64,000 nt of DNA from Oidiodendron maius Zn (lineage: Eukaryota; Ascomycota; Leotiomycetes; Myxotrichaceae), in contig KN832870.1 in the NCBI GenBank assembly GCA_000827325.1, positions 1,054,001-1,118,000 on the forward strand, written 5' to 3'. The translations under genes and the position numbers were made by a program. Below are positions 55,556-64,000 of this stretch, piece after piece; the first letter of the stretch is position 1; every line of letters starts with the position of its first letter. The notes beneath the pieces were generated by a model that had not been told where the DNA came from, ran no database searches, and worked only from the letters and a program-made list of their open reading frames with translations.

Positions 55556-56363
55556 TCATATGTTATCAAATTGATTAGTACATGTTAGGACGATGAGGGA
55601 TACTTTGGCGAGCTTCCACATGGTATCCAGTGGAATAACTTCTCCTTTATCAAATCCATATCTCTCACACTAGTTACGTTAATCGGAGCAAGTCACGTCA
55701 TCGATATAGGACAACTTACCCATTCTTCTGGCTCATCTCTCGACTCAAACACCTGTATTGTAGAGCACGTAAAGCGAACATCATTCCACCATTGTGACGG
55801 TGGTACTGAGAAGTGGATCACGGCATTTTGAGTGCCAGTGATAACTGATACTGAGCCATTCAGTATTTCAAATCGTAGTTCTTGTCCAACAGAGCCAGAC
55901 CGGGCTTGAATTTGAATTGGCCCTTCAGTAGAACTGAGCATAGACGCGAGCCCGAAGGCGCACCAGGCACAGTTTGCGAACCACGATTTCTCCCCCTGGC
56001 TCTATTGTATCTGGTTATTGATTACATCTTGCAAATATGGCGGTGAAAGCTACTGACCACGACATATGGAGTAGGTCTATAATATTATATTTTAGTAGTC
56101 AAATCTTTAATTGGCGAAGCAAAGATATGCAGCACATACAGATGAGCAAATGGATGAACCATTGCTATGGGAGTCTGAGACGGAACATTCTCCTTGTATA
56201 ACACCAAGTGTTTCTCCTGTTCAAGGACTCTAAGGATTTCAGGTATCTTGTCTACTGGTTGTCCTGTGAGGATAGCGAGCTCCCCGATACTAGGAGGGTG
56301 GCAATGCTCCAAACAGAATTTAAATATATGATAGCGCACATTGCTAGGATGCTCATCCATCAT
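55556..56363 (-). CDS. Alkylmercury lyase (MerB)-like protein, four exons, 212 aa
   Basis: ATG at 56363. Exons are 56363-56140, 56076-56058 (19 nt), 56001-55720 and 55669-55556. Introns of 63, 56 and 50 nt have GTATGT, GTCAGT and GTAAGT donors with ATAG, ATAG and CTAG acceptors; all joins keep frame. The N-terminus is a winged-helix-like module (PPSIGELAILTG) as in MerB. Then come TPIAMVHPFAHLPTPYVV and SWFANCAWCAFGLASML. The cysteine in AWCAFG aligns with the catalytic Cys of bacterial organomercurial lyase (AWCALD), but the neighbouring Asp position is Gly here. The C-terminus CERYGFDKGEVIPLDTMWKL matches the family end. Bacterial MerB cleaves carbon-mercury bonds with two Cys and one Asp; with the Asp missing, the activity here is uncertain. 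Confidence 0.8.
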
Positions 56364-57049
56364 AACAAATATCTCAGCTGCTTTTTGTCAGTCCTGTGTT
56401 GATAGCGGTCTGTAAATTTATATGAAGCACAACTGCCACTTCCTGTCATGTGTTCGCTCGGAGGGCGTGAGAAAGAACACTCCGATTGGCGCAATAGCAG
56501 CCAAGCGTGGATTAGCAAGCGTGGAGTCGCCAAGAATTAACGTTTGCAATCCTACTATCCCACTTTTTACCGAAGCCCTGCTTATTTAGAATATTGTAGC
56601 AAAGGCGCTGCTACAATAACGTAGTTGATCAGTAAGCGATCCAGGAACACTGAAGTCACCACATATATTAATTAATTAAAAATCAACCACTTTAAATACT
56701 AATTAACAAATTGAACCAGTCGATTTATTGACGCTCTGGGCACCTACAGGCGGTGTGTTCTAGTGATCTATATAGACTACATGTCTATAGCGTACATATA
56801 GATACTATGCAACTAGGTGGTTCAACTATCTGAATTCTGACCTTATTATAAGTTATTGACTAGGACCTCAAGCATATATCACACGTCCTTAGGATTCAGG
56901 ATCCAGGATCTAGAGGATTCATGTGAGTCAGTAAGAGGCTAAATAAGTCTATATAAAAGGGTCCTTACTCCAGCGTAGCTGTGTCCGATAGTTGTCTCTG
57001 CATTACTCAATAGTCAATATAACTGAGTTTCACCTTGATATTCAACTAC
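56364..57049. other. AT-rich gene-free stretch
   Basis: No gene recognised. TA-rich sequence near 56650-57000 looks like the continuation of mutated repeat DNA next to the Fot1/pogo relic. Confidence 0.4.
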
Positions 57050-57700
57050 AACCTGCGTATTAACCTGACCTCTGCTCAAGATAAGTTATAGACTGATTCT
57101 GACCCTGATTCCGACCCTTTTAGACCTCTTAGGCAGTTAAAGTCCCTCCTTTACCGATAAACATTGTTTTCTTAACCCTCTTCTGTACCCTTATATTTGC
57201 AGCCTGTAATTGCCTGTTCTTCGCTGTAGGGATTATTGCATTATATATAGCTTTTTAGTAGCCCTTAACAAGCTGATTGACTGCCTGAATAGCTAGAGTA
57301 GGAGGACTCTACATATAATACCAAATCAATCATTAAATAGCCTTAGTCTAAAGCTATAATTCAGCAATATTATATAGTGTTTTAGGGTCCTAGGGATATA
57401 GAGCTTGAGTCAGTACTTAAGGAGGTAATAGTGTCTGTATTTAGATATATAATTCTAATAAAACTTAATCTAGATTAAAAGGAACTATTCTGGTAGCTTT
57501 AAATCCACTCTAAATTATACCTGATTGAAATACAGCCAGATAAATCTCTTAATATAGGACTAGAAAGTCGTCCTTATTAATATAGTTGATTCTAACCTGT
57601 ATTTATGCTTCTATAGCCCGTCTATAAAGTCGTTTTAAGACTGAAAAACAGCCTATATCTAGGGGCTATAGAATATACAAGAAGTGGGGAGGTATATTGT
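57050..57700 (-). mobile_element. Fot1/pogo-type transposase relic
   Basis: Minus-strand translation from 57700 reads PPHFLYIL, stop, PLDIGCFSVLKRLYRRAIEA, then words ending FKATRIVP, and further on NRQLQAANIRVQKRVKKTMF and IGKGGTLTA. Intact Fot1/pogo transposases read LPPHTSHLLQPLDVGCFxPLKxxYG, then (later) xNRxLRxANxxxxxKRxxxxxxIxxGGxLT. The Gln before PLD is TAG, and many other stops occur, mostly explained by C-to-T changes. The catalytic DDE core upstream of PPH is absent: the relic ends where a MITE begins. Confidence 0.8.
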
Positions 57701-57702
57701 GT

Positions 57703-57924
57703 TCACCGCAAAAAGTCCTGAGAGCAGGGTGTATTGCCAGTTTCGCTTACTCGTCACGCAGCAACCAGGGTCGCTGTAAAATTAGTGGTCTATAGGCTTG
57801 AGCACCCTAATTTTACAGCATGCGCAGCCTGTAGTAATCAGTGACAGATTCCATCCGTGCACTGTAACCGTTGCTCTGCTAGACCCTAGTTGATAACCCC
57901 TGCTCTCAGAACTTTTTGCGGTGA
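57703..57924. mobile_element. 222-bp MITE-like element with 27-bp terminal inverted repeats
   Basis: The left end starts TCACCGCAAAAAGT and the right end is its inverse complement (26 of 27 bases match). An inner inverted repeat GCTGTAAAATTA (57773-57784) / TAATTTTACAGC (57808-57819) forms a central hairpin. There is no coding capacity. No clear target-site duplication could be identified at the edges. Confidence 0.75.
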
Positions 57925-58221
57925 CCTACGTACATTCGAACGGATTGCTGCACACCATTGGCGGCACAAGCGAGGGCATGAATGATATACGTTTCTGGCC
58001 CGTGCGCAGCCTCGTCCTAAGCGACCTCATATTCTCGGACAAACAAAAACCCAGAGGATGAGTGCAAAGCAGAAACCTAACAGGCATCGTTTCAACCCCA
58101 CCGCCGGCTTCGTGACCGACGAGAAATACAAAGATAAAGCTGCGACGATTTCCGGATTAGATGAGCGTTCTTCTGAGACATCTACTGCGGCCTCACAAGC
58201 GACAGCCTCGCCAACGCCGTG

Positions 58222-61200
58222 ATGGCGTACAATCCTCGTACACACGAAAACTACCAAATTGGCGTCATCTGCGCATTACCAATCGAAAAAGCTGCCATAG
58301 TGGCCATGCTAGATGAAATCCATCCTAAACTGAAGAAGGAAACTGGAGATGATAACGAATACACGCTGGGCAAGATTGGGGTCCATAATATGGTTATTGC
58401 GTGCCTCCCAGCAGGCCTGATAGGGGATGGCCCTGCTGCTACTGTAGCAAAAGATATGCTTCGCAGCTTTCCAATCAAATTCGGGCTCATGGTCGGTGTG
58501 GGGGGCGGGGTGTGGAGCAAGAAAAACGATATTCGTCTAGGAGACGTTGTTGTCAGCCAGCCTACAGAGACACACGGTGGAGTAGTGCAATGGGACTTCG
58601 GGAAAAGGGAAAACGATGATAAATTTCGGCGGACTGGCTCACTAGATAAGCCACCGCCAGCAATGCTGCATGCGCTGCAAGAGCTAAAGACATATGATAT
58701 TACTGATGGAGTTGACCTGCAGAAGATGCTTTCGCTATTGGCTCAAAATAAGCCAAGAATGGCCAAGATGTATCGGCACCAGGGCATGGAGAGTGACCGG
58801 CTTTTCAAAGCTGATTACGACCACAGCAGTGACGGCGACGATACGTGTGACGGCTGTGATGAAGAGTGGTTGGTGCAGAGGCCAGCCCGTGAAGACGCTG
58901 CTCCAAGGATACATTATGGCAACATTGCATCAGGGAACATGGTGATGAAGCATGGCACTACACGGGACAAGATAGCTAGGGAAGAAGGAATTATCTGTTT
59001 TGAGATGGAGGCAGCAGGGTTGATGAACAACTTCCGGTGTCTTGTAATCCGAGGCATCTGTGACTATGCCGATTCGCACAAGAACAAGATATGGCAGCCA
59101 TATGCAGCAGCCACAGCGGCGGCCTTTACAAGAGTTCTTGTAGGGTTTATTGACGAGCAAGAAATGATCAAGATATCTCGTGAGTAGATGACTTTCTGCT
59201 CGATAACAATTTCAGCGTCACGCATCTCATCCTGTCAGGATTATTATCTCGAAGGTTATGATATAATATCTGAATGTTGTGATGATATGAGATAGTCAAG
59301 ACATGCTATATATTGTGTGGCGCGACAAACATTTTATAACTAACTCTGATTTAGCCTCACAAAAACCACTCGGCAACCATGGTCTCGCTCAAGGTACACT
59401 TTCCGGTCGAGGGATTCAAAATACAGGCAGTATCTATGTCGGTGGCAACTTCATGTTTGGTAAGGGCTGATTCCTGTACGAGTAGAGAAGTCTTGAGAGC
59501 TTACGAAAGAATTATTAGCAAATAGAATAAATATGTCTTCTGATGATACCATTGGTGCGTGGGATGCGAAGTTCTTGAATGGCGTTCCTGCAGCTGAAGT
59601 CCTGCACTAGCTCCAGATCATCTTTTAGACACATTCTTGCGGGATCTTTGCGAGACAGATCCTCTTAGTGAGAAGCTGCGAATCGAAGAAGACAAAGGTG
59701 GTTTGCTAAAAGACTGCTACTCGTGGGTTCTCAACGACCTGCAGCTAGTAAGATGGCAAAACAGCAAAGACGCTCGGTTACTGTGGATAAAGGGCGATCC
59801 TGGCAAGGGGAAGACGATGTTGATGATTGGCCTTGTGGACATGCTGACAGATCAGTTGAAGGGCTCGAGTGCTCTTTCATATTTCCTTTGTCAAAACACG
59901 GTTCCCCACCTCAATAACGGAGTCTCGGTGCTTCGTGGCCTTATCTGGAAGCTATTATGGAATCGCCGCAACTTGGGCAAGTATATCCCGGATGAATACA
60001 GTTGTAAAGTGAAAGATAGAGGGAAAGAAATATTTCAAGGATCGAACGCATTTTCCATTCTGAGCACGATGCTGTCAGCAATGCTGAGAGACTCTACCCT
60101 TGAAACAGTCTACATAGTCGTGGATGCATTGGATGAGTGTGATAATGAGTTAAATCGACTCATTGAGTGGATCGCAAAAGATGCCTCTGATCCTTTTTCT
60201 AAAGCTAAGTGGCTCTTATCGAGCCGCCATTCTATTAAAATTCAAGAGACATTTAGACCAGAAGGTCAGCGACAGAAACTTAGTCTGGAGTTGAATGAAA
60301 CCCATATTTCGCAAGCTGTCAACCTATTTATTCGGCATAAGGTGAAAGATCTAGCAGAAAGGAAGGAATACGGGGATGAGCTTCGACAAGAAGTTGAAAC
60401 TCGGTTGCAGGAGAAGGCAGAATCTACCTTTCTTTGGGTCCACTTGATTTGTAAGAGGCTCAATGATGTTCCACGTCGAAAGGCCATGGCTGAACTCAAG
60501 CGTTTCCCGTCTGGACTTCAGTGCCTATATGAGAGAATGATGCAACAAATCGAAAGTCAAGAAGATGACGACAGAGAGCTCTGTAAACTGATACTTCGCG
60601 CCACCGCCGTATCATACCGTCCGCTAACGCTTGATGAGCTTCTCCCAATTGCCGAGCTTCCCGAACAACCAATCTGTGATGTTTGCCAACTAGTAGAGCT
60701 CTGCAGCACTTTTCTGATCCTCCGAGGGAAAACTGTCTATTTTGTTCATCAGTCGGCAAAAGAATACCTTGTTGCAAGCTCTCATGCAGAACAACATACC
60801 ACAATACTATCACGATCGCTGCAAGTCATGTCGAGTACATTACGAAAAATATGTACCGTTTGAGGGATCCCAGTTGTTCAGTTAAGCAAGTCAGCTTCAT
60901 GCACGGGGATCCCGTCGCTCGGATTCGGTATGCTTGTGTCCATTGGATAGACCACCTATGCGAGATTGATAGTAGTTTGTTCGACCAAGTCGGTCTGTGC
61001 GATGACGGGATCATTAATCATTTTCTAAGAGAGCACTTCCTTCATTGGCTGGAGGCTCTTAGCCTCATGAGAAGCGTCGCGACAGGAGTGATCATAATAA
61101 GAAAACTGCAAAATTTACTTGCCGTGAGTATGCACATTCTTACTCCACGCATACTTTGAATATATTTTGAGGTCCTTACTACTATACTTTAAGGCTGGTC

Positions 61201-63176
61201 GAACCCCCAATCTATACACATTTGCTCATGACGCCAAGCGATTCATTCTTTATAACCGTTCAATGATTGAAGAGGCTCCTCTTCAGTTGTATTCGTCTGC
61301 TCTTGTCTTCGCACCAGAGAGAAGTATTGTTCGAAAACAGTTTAATGACCAGATCCCCCATTGGATCTGTAGGCCACCCAAAGTGTCAAGGGATTGGAGT
61401 CAGGTCGAGCAGACGCTCGAGGGCCATTCAGATTGGGTCTCGAGTGTAGCGTTCTCACCTGACGGCAGCAAGATGGCATCAGGATCCCGCGACCGCACTG
61501 TACGTATATGGGATATCAGTACAGGACAGGTCGAGCAGACGCTTAGGGGCCATTTAGTTTCAGTCTGGAGTGTAGTATTCTCACCTGACGGCAGCAAGGT
61601 GGCATCAGGATCCCGTGACCATACTATACGGCTATGGGATGTCGCCACAGGACAGGTTAAGCAAATATTTAAGGGCCATTCAGATTGGGTATGGAGTGTA
61701 GCGTTCTCACCTGACAGCAGTAAAGTAGCATCAGGATCTGGTGATCGCACTATACGTATATGGGATATCGCTACAGGGAAGGTCGAGCAGACGCTTAAGG
61801 GCCATTCAGTCTCAGTTACGAGTATAGCGTTCTCACCTGATGGTAGCAAGATAGCATCAGGATCTAATGACCGCACTATACGTGTGTGGGATATCGCTAC
61901 AGGGAAGATCGAGCAGACGCTTGAGGGCCATTTAGTATCAGTCTGGAGTGTAGCATTCTCACCTGACGGTAGTAAAGTAGTATCGGGATCTGGTGACCAC
62001 ACTATATGTGTATGGGATGTCGCTACAGCACAGGTCGAGCAGACGCTTGAGGGCCATTCAGACTCAGTATGGAGTGTAGTGTTCTCACCTGACGGCAGCA
62101 AGGTGGCATCGGGTTCTCGTGACAGCAATATACGTATATGGGATGTCGCTACAGGACAGATCGAGCAGACCCTTAAGGGCCATTCAGATTCAGTCTGGAG
62201 TGTGGAATTCTCACCCGACGGCAGTAAAGTGGCATCGGGATCCAGTGACTGCACTATACAGGTATGGGATATCGCTACAAGACAGGTCCAGCAGACGCTT
62301 GAAGGCCATTCGGATTCAGTCAGGAGTATAGCGTTCTCACCCGATGGCAGTAAGGTAGTATCGGGATCCAATGACCGTACTGTACAGGTGTGGGATGTTG
62401 CTACATCACAGGTCGAGCAGGTGCTTAAGGGCCATTCAGATTGGGTCAGGAGTGTAGCATTCTCGTCTAATAGCAGCAAGGTGGTCTCGGGATCTGATGA
62501 CTGTACTGTACGGGTATGGGATATCGCTACAGGACAGGTCAAACAGACGCTTGAGGGCCATTCAGATTGGGTCTCAAGTGTAACGTTCTCGCCTGATAGC
62601 AGTAAGGTAGCGTCAGGATCTCGTGACTATACTGTACGGTTATGGGATGTCGCCACAGGGCAGATTGAGCAGACGCTTAGGGGCCATTTGGATTGGGTCT
62701 CAAGTTTAGCATTCTCTCGTGATGGCAGCAAGGTAGCATCAGGATCCTATGACCGCACTGTTATAGTATGGGATGTCGCCACAGGACAGGTCGAGCAGGC
62801 CTTTAAGGGCCATTCAGATTGGGTAAGGAGTATAGCATTCTCACCTGACGGCAGCAAAGTAGCATCGGGATCCAGTGACTGCACTATACAGGTGTGGGAT
62901 GTCGCTACAAGACAGGTAAAGCAGACGCTCAAGGGCCATTCAGATCCGGTCACAAGTGCAGCGTTTTCGGGCGAAGGTGGCAGATCCCATTCATTCTACC
63001 CACTGGACATATCGGGGCGTTGGGTGACTCGAAATGGGTTGAGAATCTTGTATCTTCCTTTTGACTTTATGCCGGGTGAAGTTGCTTCTAGAGGCAATGC
63101 TATGGTGGTCGGATCTCTGACTGGCCGAGTTACAATCATTATATTCGATTCAGGTGTTAATGTGGAAACTGTTTAG
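58222..63176 (+). pseudogene. NLR receptor: PNP_UDP effector, NACHT, WD40; one-base frameshift
   Basis: Exons are 58222-59179, 59355-59459, 59519-59554, 59611-61123 and 61194-63176. The N-terminal PNP_UDP (nucleoside phosphorylase-like) domain covers about residues 10-315: YQIGVICALPIEKAA, FGLMVGVGGGVW, IICFEMEAAGLMNNF and IRGICDYADSHKN. A short Gly/Asn/Gln-rich linker exon follows. NACHT: LLWIKGDPGKGKTMLM (Walker A), VYIVVDALDECD (Walker B), WLLSSRHS (sensor). WD40: 12 full 42-residue units plus a partial one. Fungal PNP-NACHT proteins are presumed immune-type receptors whose PNP part acts on nucleotides. One defect: near 60845 an A-run has five A where six would keep frame (MSSTLRK|NMYRLRDP). 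Without that base the protein stops at 60863, before WD40. With it, all exons join to 1531 aa. It could be an assembly error. Intron 1 limits are least certain. Confidence 0.8.
61393..62985 (+). repeat. WD40-coding 126-bp tandem array
   Basis: Twelve complete and one partial 126-bp unit, each beginning near GTCGAGCAGACGCT and including TTCTCACCTGACGGCAG. Units differ mainly at a few codons after GGCCATTCA (the exposed WD40 surface), which is the pattern expected of recognition repeats. Confidence 0.85.
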
Positions 63177-63827
63177 GTAACTATAAGAAGATCTGGGAAG
63201 GCGCACCTTTTTTATAGCGTTTTCAAAGTTGTCTCAGAAGTCGCTGCTCAGATTTTAACGGACAGGCCTCCATCGAGAGGGAGTATCAGTTGCCAAGAGG
63301 CCCGAGCAGATGCATAGATGATTCAATAATTAGCCTCATCAGTGAGCACCTCTCGCGACCAGATCTTCGACGCACTCGGGGAGGCTTCAACAAGCTCAAT
63401 AGGCTTTTATATGCACACATCAAACCCTATTGCTTTTTGGGGGGGCGAGAGCTATTTATGCCTTATGCAAGCTCTTTTGCTGCGCTTCATCTAGATTAGA
63501 CGAGGAATTATATAGCACCTTGTCTTCTACAAGCAAGAAACAATGTTGTCAATCATTCTCACTTAATTTGTATAGCGAATGGTCTATATATAGTAGAGAC
63601 ATGCTACCGTAGAGATATGGGTGTATTAACCTGATTAGTTGGCGTATCGGTCTCGGTACTTGGCGCGGCACTCGGCGTTTCGTAGCGCTGACATGTCTGA
63701 AGCGAGGATGGTGCGGCTGACTTAAGAACACTGTGTATGTGAGATGGTTGATTTCAAGGACGGCATATATTTTACTCTACTTATCTGCGAAAAGCGTTCA
63801 TCCACGAGTCGCTAGATCAACGCCAAC
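63177..63827. other. Spacer with a possible F-box fragment
   Basis: A plus frame at 63290-63499, with no ATG, reads DDSIISLISEHLSRPDL and LNRLLYAHIKPY, wording similar to the F-box start of fungal F-box-ankyrin proteins (LLxLISExLDSxxDLNAxxxTNRxLYxLLNPY). It then stops. It is either decay or chance; no other gene recognised. Confidence 0.3.
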
Positions 63828-64000
63828 ATGTTTGCATTCCTTCGTCCATCACTTCCGCCGAGGACCAATACCGCTAGTAGTAGCACCATAGTCTACGAGG
63901 ATGGGGCGTCGTCCGTAGAATTCTTCAGCGCAAACTCAGATTACATCTTTCGAAATGTACATCCACCATTTAATAAGGACCGCCCGTCTATCATGACTCC
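63828..64000 (+). CDS. Partial gene running off the window
   Basis: ATG at 63828 opens MFAFLRPSLPPRTNTASSST and stays open for 57 codons to the end of the window. The N-terminus is Ser/Thr/Pro-rich then acidic-hydrophobic (VEFFSANSDYIFRNVHPPF). No domain can be recognised from this short part. The upstream context (a spacer of 650 bp) is compatible with a start here. Confidence 0.45.
   Translation, partial: MFAFLRPSLPPRTNTASSSTIVYEDGASSVEFFSANSDYIFRNVHPPFNKDRPSIMT

Noticed and set aside
61400-62542. 380-codon minus-strand frame opposite the second WD40 array
   Set aside because: Same effect: repeated Ser/Pro/Asp words follow the 126-nt period of the sense repeats.

Overview
The window reads as a scaffold piece from a filamentous ascomycete (Pezizomycotina). 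Most genes are split by 46-175 nt introns with fungal signals (GTAAGT/GTATGT-like donors, CTAAC/CTGAC-like branch sites, TAG/CAG acceptors). The gene content is also typically fungal: HET domains, fungal STAND/NLR receptors with WD40 repeats, an AflR-type Zn2Cys6 regulator, highly reducing polyketide synthase remains and class-3 lipase. Several dead genes and transposon relics carry changes of the kind expected from RIP (CpA to TpA, or TpG to TpA on the other strand). A 280-N gap lies at 35493-35772.

Layout. 0-14 kb is gene-poor and decayed: a truncated methyltransferase, a small DnaJ-type zinc-finger protein, a conserved-looking two-exon gene (4383-5028), a 5'-truncated HET gene (6936-8180), a three-exon gene broken by one in-frame TAA (8508-9797), a decayed Zn2Cys6 regulator (10205-10641) and a Tc1/mariner relic (12.15-12.5 kb). 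14.3-17.2 kb holds an AflR-like regulator beside the 3' end of a polyketide synthase, which looks like the stump of a secondary-metabolite cluster. 18.4-27.3 kb is a dense intact block: lipase_3 protein, membrane/F-box/cysteine-rich protein, a 955-aa protein with a Gly/Asp/Cys tail, and a divergent GRDP-family gene. 28.7-39.1 kb holds a HET-ankyrin gene, a decayed phosphoglycerate mutase copy and a HeLo-like/NACHT/WD40 receptor flanked by two direct repeats. 40-56.4 kb is mostly intact: PTR2 peptide transporter, a 1151-aa protein of unknown function, CHR chromate transporter, a membrane protein, two GNAT acetyltransferases and an alkylmercury-lyase-like protein. 57-58 kb is a Fot1/pogo relic abutted by a 222-bp MITE. 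58.2-63.2 kb is a PNP-NACHT-WD40 receptor with a single-base frameshift.

How it fits together. Two STAND receptors, one intact-looking HET-ankyrin gene and one HET fragment sit among transposon relics and pseudogenes, which suggests a fast-evolving accessory or subterminal region linked to non-self recognition. The repeat domains of the receptors are nearly identical units (126 nt for WD40, 102 nt for ankyrin), so they can change copy number easily. The intact metabolic and transport genes (peptide, chromate, organomercury-like, GNAT) look like ordinary accessory functions. Exon joins were worked out by hand from splice signals and preserved reading frame; no database search was possible.
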